Made by a program: the position numbers and the translations under genes
In this document: one piece after another, positions 44,747 to 53,243 of the stretch
Numbering within the stretch: position 1 is the stretch's first letter
How the letters are laid out: every line of letters starts with the position of its first letter
Origin: Pseudooctadecabacter jejudonensis
Lineage (GTDB): Bacteria > Pseudomonadota > Alphaproteobacteria > Rhodobacterales > Rhodobacteraceae
Direction of reading: 5' to 3'
Assembly (NCBI RefSeq): GCF_900172275.1
Contig: NZ_FWFT01000003.1
Span: forward strand, 496,001-560,000
DNA length: 64,000 nucleotides
Notes under the pieces: generated by a model
Database searches by the model: none
Seen by the model: only the letters and a program-made list of their open reading frames with translations
Told to the model about the DNA's origin: nothing

Positions 44747-45853
44747 TCAGGAAATGACAGTCTGTTCCGGGCGTAAGATCGGGCGCTTGCCCCGCAGGAT
44801 TGCCACGTCATGTTCCGGACGCGGCCTGGGTTGGACCGGCTGAACGACGGCGTCTTTCATCAAATATCGTCCAACTAAATGCACTGCGACCTCATCCGCT
44901 GGGACGACCTGATGTGTCAAATCGCCGTCTGGCGCGCTTAGACGTCGCAGGACCACGTTGGCCTTTCGCAGGCCCTTGGCTTGGTCGATCAACAAGATTC
45001 CGGCTGTGATGTTCTGACCGTGCGGCAGACCGATTTTCATCCCCTCGAAGGCCAATGCCGGCAGCACCTGTCCGCCTGCAGTCTTCAAGCGCAAATTCCA
45101 AAGCTGTGCAGTCTGCGCGCTGTCCGCAGCCGCCTGATTGGGGCGAAGCTTCTTCATCACCAAGCGCCCTGTTGTGGACAACACAGCCCAGCCAACACGC
45201 GTAAACAGGGCAATTTCCCGAATGTAGGACACGCGACGCGAACATAGGCCGTAATTGTACCGGGCGCGGATGCGCTTGGACGTCCCGTGGCACAGATAGG
45301 CCTGGGTTGGCCCGATCAAACCTGGGACAACGGCAAAGCGGATATTGTAGTGCAGATTTAGCATTTGCTCCGTGCGGGCCAATTCCGGGCGAACCGGTCG
45401 GGGGCCGACGATGTTCATATCACCGCGCACAATATTCCACAGCTGCGGCAGTTCATCCAAACGGGAGCCACGTAAGAACTTGCCCATGCGGGTTTCGATA
45501 TTGGAATTGCGCGGCAGCACTTTGTCTGCGGTCAGGGCTTTGGCTTTGGCAGTATCCAAAGTGCGGAATTTGAAGATGTTAAACGAAACCTGATCCTTAC
45601 CCAAGCGGGGCCCTGCGTAGAAAATCGGACGGCCCTGGATCACCAACACCAAGACAGTCAAAACCACCAAAAGGGGGAGAGCTGCCAAGAACAGGACCAG
45701 ACCGATCATGCGGTTGTAGGCCGCATGAAAGCGCGGATAAACCGGCACGAAGCCACCCGGCGCTGAGCGTTGCAAGACCTGCAACGTACGCGCCCGTGTT
45801 GCGCGCACATGCGCATCGAATGCTTTCAAATCGAACGGAGAAGAATCCAACAT
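44747..45853 (-). CDS. exopolysaccharide priming sugar transferase with extra C-terminal domain
   Basis: A 368-residue protein. Residues 40-240 form the bacterial sugar-transferase domain that moves a sugar phosphate to undecaprenyl phosphate: one membrane segment, then IFKFRTLD, RLDELPQLWNIVRGDMNIVGPRPV. This starts repeat-unit assembly for EPS. The last 110-120 residues (from about TAQLWNLRLKTAGG) are unlike ordinary ExoY/WbaP tails and may form a small beta domain that I cannot name; PilZ-like is a guess. It faces away from the rest of the cluster across a 484-bp gap. Confidence 0.85.
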   Translation of the reverse strand: MLDSSPFDLKAFDAHVRATRARTLQVLQRSAPGGFVPVYPRFHAAYNRMIGLVLFLAALPLLVVLTVLVLVIQGRPIFYAGPRLGKDQVSFNIFKFRTLDTAKAKALTADKVLPRNSNIETRMGKFLRGSRLDELPQLWNIVRGDMNIVGPRPVRPELARTEQMLNLHYNIRFAVVPGLIGPTQAYLCHGTSKRIRARYNYGLCSRRVSYIREIALFTRVGWAVLSTTGRLVMKKLRPNQAAADSAQTAQLWNLRLKTAGGQVLPALAFEGMKIGLPHGQNITAGILLIDQAKGLRKANVVLRRLSAPDGDLTHQVVPADEVAVHLVGRYLMKDAVVQPVQPRPRPEHDVAILRGKRPILRPEQTVIS

Positions 45854-45976
45854 TGGCAGCGTCGTCCCAAATTTCTTGGTTCGCGCAAGTCAGACGAAAT
45901 TGCGCGTTACATCAGATTGTGTTGATCGTTGAAAACCGAGACGGCAGATGCCTCAGTTCCGCCTCAATATTAACGA

Positions 45977-45997
45977 ATTGTTTACCCTTAGGGCAAC
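45977..45997. promoter_or_regulatory. imperfect palindrome, EPS operator candidate 1
   Basis: ATTGTTTACCCTTAGGG followed by CAAC resembles the site at 46101. Its left half and core match well, and the right half is degenerate. Confidence 0.5.
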
Positions 45998-46100
45998 CAG
46001 TCTCAGCCTTTGCGCGAGAAAGGTAGAAACTCTGCGCGAAATTGCTTCTTTTTTGAATAAAATCAGTGATTTGATCAAACATTCGACTGCAAACGCAGCC

Positions 46101-46125
46101 TATTGTTTCCCTAAGGTAAACAATA
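46101..46125. promoter_or_regulatory. 25-bp palindrome, EPS operator candidate 2
   Basis: TATTGTTT and AAACAATA arms flank a CCCTAAGGT core; only one pair breaks the symmetry. It lies 212 nt before the glycosyltransferase start. The binding protein is unknown. Confidence 0.6.
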
Positions 46126-46337
46126 GGGAGACACGTCAAAATTGAGGAGCCCACACAATTTACAATCCGTGCCCTATTTTGGCCAAATTTCACCCAAGAT
46201 AAATTCGGCAAGTGGCCCGATTGATTCGGCAAAAGGCGTATAATTTCACCCCTCGCATTATGGCTGTTCTGTAGGAGTGTCCTGCGCCATTGTGCGCAAA
46301 GCCCGTCTTGGAAACGCCCCGCCGTAAGGAACCCGCG

Positions 46338-47459
46338 ATGAAAATTGCAGTGCTATTGCCCCATCTGCGGACCGGCGGGATCGAACGTGGGATGCTGAGC
46401 CTGCTACAACGCTGGCCCGATGACAGCGGGCTTGAGGTGATCTTGATCCTACAGTCGCGAAAGGGCGATTTGTTGGACCATGTGCCGCCCCATGTTCAAG
46501 TGCTTGATCTGCAGGGCGCCAAAGTCGTGGGCGGATCGAAGGTGCTGGCCTATCTGCTGCACCGCGAAGCTGTCGATCTGGTCTGGACGGCGACGAATGC
46601 GGCCAATGTGATGGCGCTGCTGGCCGCGCGGCGGATGGGGCGTCGGCGCGCGCCGCGCCTTGTGCTGGGCGAACATATTCCCCTGCAGGCCTTCCTCGAC
46701 ACGCGCCGCTTCGCGCCTTTGCGCCGTGCGATCATGCGGCAGCTTTACCCGGATGCGGTGGCGATCACGGCCCCCTTGCAACCCATTCTGGACGAACACC
46801 GCGCCATGATTGGTCGTCGCTGTCCGCCCTGTGTGGTCCTGCCCAATCCGGTTGTGGACGCCATCGCGACCGCCCGCCCCCTGCCGGATCGTGCGCGGCA
46901 CTTTGTGACCTTGGGCCGGCTGAGCCCCGAGAAAGGCTATGACCTAGCAATTCAGGCTTTCGCAGAGCTGCACAAGGTCCAGCCTGATGCGCGGTTGACA
47001 CTGCATGGCGACGGCCCGGAACGGGACCGGCTGCAGGCTTTGATTGCGCGGTTGCGCTTGGGCGATGTGGTCACATTGGCGGGGGCGGTGCCTGACGCGC
47101 AGACGGCGTTCAGGGGCGCGGATATGCTTTGGTGCACCTCCCACGTAGAAGGTTTCGGCAACGTCTTGGTTGAGGCGATGGCCCACGGCGTTCCCGTGGC
47201 CTCGGTCAATTGCCCCTTCGGGCCTGCGCATCTGTTGGCCGGTGGTCGCGGGGGGCTGTTGTGTGACACGCGGAACCCCGAACAGCTCGCCCAGCAGATC
47301 GCCGCGTTCGCGCAGGACCGTGTCGCCCGCGAAACGGCACAGGCCGAGGGATTCAAAATCGCTGCGGGCTACACCAAGGACAGCGCCGTGCAGGCCCATG
47401 TGGCGTTTTTTCAGTCCTTGTCGGACAACTCCGACGGGTCAGATACCGTGGGATCGTAG
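46338..47459 (+). CDS. glycosyltransferase, GT4 family
   Basis: A 373-residue GT-B glycosyltransferase. The N-terminus is IAVLLPHLRTGGIERGMLSL; the C-terminal half has GRLSPEKGYDLAIQAF and SHVEGFGNVLVEAMAHGVPV with the EX7E-type Glu pair of the GT4 family. It adds a sugar to the lipid-linked EPS repeat unit on the cytoplasmic side. The ATG at 46338 follows an AAGGA site. Its 3' end overlaps the convergent sulfotransferase gene by 49 nt. Confidence 0.9.
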   Translation: MKIAVLLPHLRTGGIERGMLSLLQRWPDDSGLEVILILQSRKGDLLDHVPPHVQVLDLQGAKVVGGSKVLAYLLHREAVDLVWTATNAANVMALLAARRMGRRRAPRLVLGEHIPLQAFLDTRRFAPLRRAIMRQLYPDAVAITAPLQPILDEHRAMIGRRCPPCVVLPNPVVDAIATARPLPDRARHFVTLGRLSPEKGYDLAIQAFAELHKVQPDARLTLHGDGPERDRLQALIARLRLGDVVTLAGAVPDAQTAFRGADMLWCTSHVEGFGNVLVEAMAHGVPVASVNCPFGPAHLLAGGRGGLLCDTRNPEQLAQQIAAFAQDRVARETAQAEGFKIAAGYTKDSAVQAHVAFFQSLSDNSDGSDTVGS

Positions 47460-48331
47460 GACGTCATCGTCCAGACCCAGTCCGGCCAATCCACCCCGCG
47501 CAGATGGGCCCGGCGACGCTGCACCGCCTTGAGCGCGGACAAAGGCACAAGACGCGCAAGACCCAAACCCAGATACATGATGCACAGCTCATCCAGACTG
47601 AGCTGGCGGGCCTCATCGTTGGTGTGGCTGGTGTTGGCCGAATAGGTGCTTTCCATCTGGGCGGGGTCGGCCTCAATCTCAAGGAACGACAGGATGGTCT
47701 TCCGGGTCGCATGATCAGGGTCGTTTTTCAGCGCCTCATAGGTGACGAAGAGCGCGTTTTCGCTGGCCGCAAGGCGGCGCATCTCACGTCGATAAAGGGC
47801 CGCCGTCAGACTGCCGCGCAGGACATCCAGCTTACGTTTGATCCCGGCCTGCGGTGTGCGCCCAAACCCATAGAGGCGCGACAGGATCAGATCCTGCGTG
47901 CGCCGTGCGACCATCACCAGATGCGCATCCGGGGCCGCGCGCAAAAGCTGCCGCGCCATCAGCGTATGATGCGGTGACTTTTCCAACCACGCCTCCGCGC
48001 CTTCGACGGCGGCATAAAGGTCCATGACGCGCACAAAGACGTCGCCGTAATCATCGCTGCTGTCGACCAGTTCCGGCAGCAACTCGGGCTCATGTTCGGT
48101 CAGTTGGTAATAATCGCTTGCGGCGAAAGCCTCGCAGAAGGCCTTTCGCGCGTCCGCATCCTGCCATGGCCCGAACCCGCGCGCAAAATGCGAAAAGAAG
48201 ACGCTTTCATGGACGCCGCGGTGATCCTCATGGGCGACGGCGGCGACCTGTGGCAGGGCGGCCAGCATATTCGCCAGCCACGTGGTGCCGGAACGCTGCA
48301 GCCCAAGGATAAAAATGCGTTTCGCCATCAT
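47411..48331 (-). CDS. sulfotransferase
   Basis: A 306-residue sulfotransferase. The N-terminal LGLQRSGTTWLANML is the 5'-phosphosulfate-binding loop for PAPS, and the LVMVARRTQDLILSRL segment is the 3'-phosphate site. The catalytic His may be in SPHHTLMA. Placed inside the EPS cluster, it probably puts sulfate on the polysaccharide, which is common in marine bacteria. Its start overlaps the GT2 stop by 4 nt, so it is co-translated with that gene. Confidence 0.87.
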   Translation of the reverse strand: MMAKRIFILGLQRSGTTWLANMLAALPQVAAVAHEDHRGVHESVFFSHFARGFGPWQDADARKAFCEAFAASDYYQLTEHEPELLPELVDSSDDYGDVFVRVMDLYAAVEGAEAWLEKSPHHTLMARQLLRAAPDAHLVMVARRTQDLILSRLYGFGRTPQAGIKRKLDVLRGSLTAALYRREMRRLAASENALFVTYEALKNDPDHATRKTILSFLEIEADPAQMESTYSANTSHTNDEARQLSLDELCIMYLGLGLARLVPLSALKAVQRRRAHLRGVDWPDWVWTMTSYDPTVSDPSELSDKD

Positions 48332-49479
48332 GCGTCATCCCGAATAGGCGTCCAGACAGAGCTTTCGACCCCGCGGTAGTATTTCCAGATCCCAAGCGCC
48401 ATAGCGAGGTTGCCCATGCAAAAGAACATCACTTTCGGGGCCAGGGGCAGTCTACGGATCGCGGGCACATAGGCCGCGCCAAGGCCCAGAGCGTAGAACA
48501 GGATTTGCAACAGCCCCAAGACAAACCAGCCCGTCCCGCTTCCCATCAAGGCCAGGTTGGCCAAGAAAGCGACAGCCAGAAACAGCGGCATCAGGCGGCG
48601 CAGAAATTTGTGCGAAATCAACTGCCACGCATAGATCCCGGTGCGCGCGGGGTTCATGACCGACCGCATCATCATCAGCCCGCGCCAACCCATTTCCGTA
48701 CTGCGCACGCGGCGCCCCATTTCATCACCCACCCGTTCCGTGACCCGTTCAACGGTTTGCGCCTGCGGGGCGAAGGCCAGCCGATAGCCTTGCGCCACAC
48801 CGCGCACGGACATCAGGAAATCATCGGCAACGCCTTGCGGTATGGGGCCGGTCAAATGGCGGCGCATGGCATAGATCGACCCTTGCGCCGACACCACACC
48901 GCCCAGATCGCTTTCGACCCCCTTGAGCCATTGATCATACCGCCAGAACAGCGCGTCCGCCCCCGCAATGCCGCCTTTGGATTTACCCTCGACCGTGATC
49001 TGGCCGCATACGCCGCCCACGTGAGGGTCGCCAAACTGCACCATGATCGCATCCAAGGCACCATCGGACAGCAGCGCATTGGCGTCCGAGAAGATCACCA
49101 CATCGCCGCTGAGAAGCTCCAACGCCTGATTGAGCGCCTTGAGTTTGCCCGACCGCCCGGGCGTTTCAACCACCCGCAGGCGGGGGTCATCAATGCCGCG
49201 GGCCTTGGCGACGGTATCATCGGTGGACCCGTCCGAAATGACCAAAACCTCAATCTCGTGTCCGCCTGTGTTGGACAGACCAAGTGTGTTCTCGATCTTT
49301 TCGGCAATGATCGCGCCTTCGTTGTGGGCCGGGATCAGAAAACTGACCTTCATGGGGGCAGGCATCGCGGGGACCGGGCGTTTGCCCTTGATGCGGTGAA
49401 GCAGCCACAGGCATAAGCTGTAACCGACAAGAACGTATGCCATCGCCAAGATGCTGAACCAGAACAGAAAAACGATCAT
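48328..49479 (-). CDS. membrane-bound glycosyltransferase, GT2 family
   Basis: A 383-residue processive-type GT2 enzyme. It has an N-terminal membrane segment, then SFLIPAHNEGAIIAEKI, VISDGSTDDT, VVIFSDANALLSD (DxD-like), a later QGVADDFLMS region, and three C-terminal membrane segments. Such proteins make or extend polysaccharides with a membrane channel or add single sugars. The usual QxxRW motif is not clear here; RRVRSTEMGWRG is at its place. Confidence 0.87.
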   Translation of the reverse strand: MIVFLFWFSILAMAYVLVGYSLCLWLLHRIKGKRPVPAMPAPMKVSFLIPAHNEGAIIAEKIENTLGLSNTGGHEIEVLVISDGSTDDTVAKARGIDDPRLRVVETPGRSGKLKALNQALELLSGDVVIFSDANALLSDGALDAIMVQFGDPHVGGVCGQITVEGKSKGGIAGADALFWRYDQWLKGVESDLGGVVSAQGSIYAMRRHLTGPIPQGVADDFLMSVRGVAQGYRLAFAPQAQTVERVTERVGDEMGRRVRSTEMGWRGLMMMRSVMNPARTGIYAWQLISHKFLRRLMPLFLAVAFLANLALMGSGTGWFVLGLLQILFYALGLGAAYVPAIRRLPLAPKVMFFCMGNLAMALGIWKYYRGVESSVWTPIRDDA

Positions 49480-49482
49480 CCT

Positions 49483-50688
49483 TCAGACCTCAAGAATACG
49501 CGTCAGCAATGCGTCGGCGGTTTTTGTTATGTCAAAATCTTCCGCAACCCGTTCGCGGCCGCGTCGGCCCATGGCGCGGGCGGCGGGGTAATCCTCGCGC
49601 AGCCGCAAAAGGGCCGCGCGCAAAGCGTCCACATCATCAGGGGGGCACAGCAGGCCCGTGACGCCATCCTCAACCAGTTCGGGAATGCCCGACAGACGGG
49701 TGGTGATCACCGGCCGCGCAAGGCTCAACGCCTCCATTAGGACAACGGGGATCCCTTCGGACCGGCCACCTTCCCCCTCCCGCGAGGGGACGACGACCAC
49801 ATGGGCCTCCGCCATGGCTGCGCGCACCACGTCAGAGGATTGCGGGCCGTGAAAGGTGACGTTTTTCAGCGTCAGTGTGGCGGCCAGTTTGCGCAGGCTT
49901 GCATCCTGCGACCCACCACCGATGATATCGAGGGACCACTCAAATCCCTGCGGCAGATCGGACAAAGCCCGCAGCAAAACATCCACCCCCTTGCGCGGCA
50001 ACAGCGCGCCCACAAAGACGATGCGCAACGGCTGTCCCGCCTGCAGGTCCGGCACTGGGACCTCTTGCGGCAAGCTGACACCGCAGCGTAACACGCAGAT
50101 TTTGTCTGCGGGGAACCCGTCAATCCGCGCCAGAAAATCGCGATTGAAATGGGAAATCGCGCGGACAAAGGATGCCTCCGTCGCCTTGGTTACCAACAGT
50201 GATTGGGTCAGGAAAATATCGTGGGCATGGGCCGAGAAACTAAACGGCACCCCGGACAGCTTGGCCGCGACCCATGCGGCGGTGGCGGGGTAGCCTGCGA
50301 ATTCCGCATGGATGTGATCAACCCCTTCACGGCGGCAATGCCGTGCTAGCGCCGTGGCCTTGGGAAAGAGGGCCAGCGTGGCCGCCAGCCGTTTCGGCTC
50401 CCGCCAGAACGCGGCCCCGATCTGCCCAAACAGGCCCAGCACGCGGTGCGGTGCCCGCAAGGTTTCAGCGGCCAAGGCAGCGGCACTGCGCCTGTCAAAC
50501 CAGCCAAAGGTGAACCCTGCCTGCAGGATCGGCCGCGCGTGGGGGTGCACGACCTCAGCGTCACGGAACGGTTTGACGTGGAAGATGCCGACGCGATGCC
50601 CCTGTTCCTGATAATGCAGCGCATTGGACAGCACGAAGGTTTCCGTGACCTTCGGAAATTCACTTACGGTGATGAGGATGTGGGCCAT
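49483..50688 (-). CDS. glycosyltransferase, GT4 family
   Basis: A 401-residue GT-B enzyme resembling colanic-acid-type GT4 proteins. It has HILITVSEFPKVTETFVLSN, HIHAEFAGYPATAAWVA, FVGALLPRKGVDVLLRAL, PSREGEGGRSEGIPVVLMEAL and GVTGLLCPPDD. The ATG at 50688 is inside the ligase gene (25-nt overlap). A longer in-frame start would have a poor fit. Confidence 0.9.
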   Translation of the reverse strand: MAHILITVSEFPKVTETFVLSNALHYQEQGHRVGIFHVKPFRDAEVVHPHARPILQAGFTFGWFDRRSAAALAAETLRAPHRVLGLFGQIGAAFWREPKRLAATLALFPKATALARHCRREGVDHIHAEFAGYPATAAWVAAKLSGVPFSFSAHAHDIFLTQSLLVTKATEASFVRAISHFNRDFLARIDGFPADKICVLRCGVSLPQEVPVPDLQAGQPLRIVFVGALLPRKGVDVLLRALSDLPQGFEWSLDIIGGGSQDASLRKLAATLTLKNVTFHGPQSSDVVRAAMAEAHVVVVPSREGEGGRSEGIPVVLMEALSLARPVITTRLSGIPELVEDGVTGLLCPPDDVDALRAALLRLREDYPAARAMGRRGRERVAEDFDITKTADALLTRILEV

Positions 50689-52112
50689 GCCGCCTCCCGC
50701 AGTTTGCGCGTATTCAGCAGCCAAAGGGCACCCGACAGGGCCGGCAGGATCCACGTGTATTTGTTGTACTCATTGGGGACGAACACGCTGACGATGTAAT
50801 AGGCGGCCATCCCATACGTCAGCGCCACGGCCAAGGCGCGCAGGTCCTCGTTGGCAGGCGTTCGGGCGACGCTGCGCGCCATGCGGAAAGCGGTGATGAT
50901 CAACCCCGCAAAGAAGGTGAACCCGACCAGCCCGTATTCCACCGCCACAGACAGATACATGTTGTGCAACTGCCGCCCCCATAGGGTTCTACCCGGCAGA
51001 TAGCGATAGTCCTGATGGGTGAAGACCTCTGCGAAATTGCCGGGGCCGATCCCGAAGATCGGGTTTTGCAACAGCTGGTCCATGCCGATGACATTGTAGG
51101 TCATGCGGCGGCCCAGCGTCCAATCCCCGCCGCCGCCCAAAAACACGTTCATAATCGACGCGATGCGTTCAAAATAGCTGGCGGGCACGAAGGGCAGCAT
51201 GGCAATCGCCGCTGCAGCGCCCAGGATCGCAAAGGGCATGAACAAACGGTGCTTGCCATAGCGCACCGCCAGCGCGACCGCGATGATGGCATAGACCAAG
51301 GCCGCCGACCTGGCGAAGGACAGCACCACCGCCGCCGTGCCAAGCAGGGCGAAAGCCACCATGTAATGGCGCCACTTGGGGGACTCCACCGCATGAACCA
51401 GCGCGATGATCGTCCCGCAGAGCAACATCGTCGCAGCCGTTGTGGGATTATATTGCGACCCGCCCGATGAGCGATCGAACCCTTCGGCGGTGCGTGCCGT
51501 CGTCGCCGCTTCGCTGGTGGAGACCAAGGTGATCCCCAACATCGTATCCACAATCAGCAACACCGCCGAGATCGCCGATGTCAGCGCCAGGCACAAAATT
51601 CCGGCGGTGATCTGGCTTTGGCTGCGCAAAGACAAGATAATCAAGAACAACAATAGCTTGATGGTGCCCAACCGGCTGCCCCATTCAACGGCTACGGATT
51701 TGCTGTCGGCCAGCAAAATCGCGATCAACCAGGCGCAGGAAAACCCGAAGGCCCAAAGTGCGATGGGAGAAGCCAGGATCGCGCGAAACTGGGTGCGGTG
51801 TTTATGGGCAATCACGGCGATGCCGAAAATCGTGGCCGCGGTGATCAGCTTGAACCCTGAAATCGGGCTGACCGCAAAGATTTTGTCCGAAATCCCGTCA
51901 AGATAGGCAAAGAAGATCAGAAAGAACGCGCCCACTTCGGGACGCGCTGCCAGCGCCAGCCCGACGGCCATCACAACCGGCAGTGCAATCGCCACAACCG
52001 GATGGATCGCCAGCGCAAACACCAGCGTCATCAGCGCCGCAATCAGGCCAAGCCCGAGGCCAATCGCCAGCTCTGGCAACAGTGGTTTTGTGGGGGCGGG
52101 CCGCGCGGTCAT
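50664..52112 (-). CDS. O-antigen ligase/polymerase-like membrane protein
   Basis: A 482-residue protein with about 12 hydrophobic segments and the WaaL/Wzy-type region: GSQYNPTTAATMLLCG, then FGIGPGNFAEVFTH and QLHNMYLSVAVEYGLVG. The conserved H-N near the last third is typical. It may polymerise the EPS repeats (Wzy). The start at 52112 begins MTARPAPTKPLL and overlaps the deacetylase stop by 4 nt; a longer in-frame start would add a Cys/Pro-rich tail. Confidence 0.83.
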   Translation of the reverse strand: MTARPAPTKPLLPELAIGLGLGLIAALMTLVFALAIHPVVAIALPVVMAVGLALAARPEVGAFFLIFFAYLDGISDKIFAVSPISGFKLITAATIFGIAVIAHKHRTQFRAILASPIALWAFGFSCAWLIAILLADSKSVAVEWGSRLGTIKLLLFLIILSLRSQSQITAGILCLALTSAISAVLLIVDTMLGITLVSTSEAATTARTAEGFDRSSGGSQYNPTTAATMLLCGTIIALVHAVESPKWRHYMVAFALLGTAAVVLSFARSAALVYAIIAVALAVRYGKHRLFMPFAILGAAAAIAMLPFVPASYFERIASIMNVFLGGGGDWTLGRRMTYNVIGMDQLLQNPIFGIGPGNFAEVFTHQDYRYLPGRTLWGRQLHNMYLSVAVEYGLVGFTFFAGLIITAFRMARSVARTPANEDLRALAVALTYGMAAYYIVSVFVPNEYNKYTWILPALSGALWLLNTRKLREAAWPTSSSP

Positions 52113-53242
52113 GCGATATGACCATGCAGGAACGGAGAGGCCCGTTTGCGGCGCCGGTTGGCCACAAGCGTGATGGGCAACCACAACAGGTTGCCGGACG
52201 CGACCTCAAGCTTGGCCCGGAACACGAGCGTTTCGACCCACAGCGGGGCCGCGCCCGCGGCAAAGTCATTCACATGGGTCCGTGACAGAACGACGGGGTC
52301 CGTCACATTTCGGTTGTCGCCCCGACCGCCTGTAAACCGCTGAAAACCAGCCGCTTTCGCAGCCTTCAAGGCCGCTGGCGTGACGCGGTCAAAGGGCCAG
52401 CACAGATAGGTGATATCACGGCCCAGTAGGCCCGACAGATGGATGCGGGCCTGCTGTAACTGTGTGCGGACACGGGCGTGAAAGGCGGCTTCGTCCTCGA
52501 CCGATCCATCCTGCACAATCCGGCCCGTTAAACTGGAATCATTGGCGGGCACATAGGGGGCGGCGGGCGGCGCGCCTTCGAACCAACGGGACTTGTTGCC
52601 AGGCATCAGCGACCACAGCCAGGCCGTCTCTGGCCCCCAGGCGCAGGCATCCGGCCTGTCGTGTCCCTGCCCCGCCACCGGCACACGCGCGTGGTCCTTG
52701 CCGTGGCAGCCGATTTCGAACAGCGGGTCTTCGTCGATGTGGCGCAATTCGGCCCCGTTCAGATAGCCTATGTCGCGCTCTTGGGTCCGCAGGCCGGTCG
52801 AAGGATCGATAAAATCGCTTGAGGCAAAGATCGTCGCGGGCAGTGCATGGTCGCGCAGCACAGGCACTGCGTGAATCAGCGTGTTCAAATAAGCATCATC
52901 GAAATGGAGAACCACCGCCCGGCGCGGCACAGGGCGATCCGTGCCCAGCAGTTGATCAGGCACAACGGTCCAGCCGCTGCGGGCCAGATGACCCATGTGA
53001 CGGGCAAAGACCTCGGGCCGAACAGAGATATTGCGTGCCCAAGGCAGCCAGGACGCATCGGGCGACACCGAATGATAGACCATGATCGGCACGCCCCGCC
53101 GCCATGCCAATGAAACCACCGAGGCCGCGATCACAGCAGCGCCCCAAATAGCGGCCCCCGCTGCAAACAACACCAGCCCCAGCAGGACGCCCGCGCCTGC
53201 CAGCCCAACCCTCAGCGCACGAATTTTGCGCCGGTCTGCCAT
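52109..53242 (-). CDS. polysaccharide deacetylase (NodB domain)
   Basis: A 377-residue protein. After one membrane segment (about 15-45) comes the MVYHSVSPD region, then AVVLHFDDAYLNTL with the two catalytic Asp residues, and CHGKDHARVP with the two zinc His. This is the NodB homology domain, which removes acetyl groups from EPS or amino sugars. CWPFD later supplies the conserved catalytic Asp-like site. The ATG lies 1 nt after the co-polymerase stop codon. Confidence 0.87.
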   Translation of the reverse strand: MADRRKIRALRVGLAGAGVLLGLVLFAAGAAIWGAAVIAASVVSLAWRRGVPIMVYHSVSPDASWLPWARNISVRPEVFARHMGHLARSGWTVVPDQLLGTDRPVPRRAVVLHFDDAYLNTLIHAVPVLRDHALPATIFASSDFIDPSTGLRTQERDIGYLNGAELRHIDEDPLFEIGCHGKDHARVPVAGQGHDRPDACAWGPETAWLWSLMPGNKSRWFEGAPPAAPYVPANDSSLTGRIVQDGSVEDEAAFHARVRTQLQQARIHLSGLLGRDITYLCWPFDRVTPAALKAAKAAGFQRFTGGRGDNRNVTDPVVLSRTHVNDFAAGAAPLWVETLVFRAKLEVASGNLLWLPITLVANRRRKRASPFLHGHIA

Positions 53243-53243
53243 G

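Larger units (their letters stand above)
45854..46337. promoter_or_regulatory. 484-bp regulatory gap at the head of the EPS cluster
   Basis: This long gap lies between divergent genes for the priming transferase and a glycosyltransferase. It is richer in A/T than the surroundings and holds no convincing gene. Two related palindromes (45977-45997 and 46101-46125) with ATTGTTT half-sites around a CCTWAGG core point to control of EPS genes by one regulator. Confidence 0.6.

Noticed and set aside
44546-44776. Short plus-strand frame of 76 codons before the priming transferase
   Set aside because: No ribosome site, biased composition, and it overlaps the 3' end of the transferase gene.
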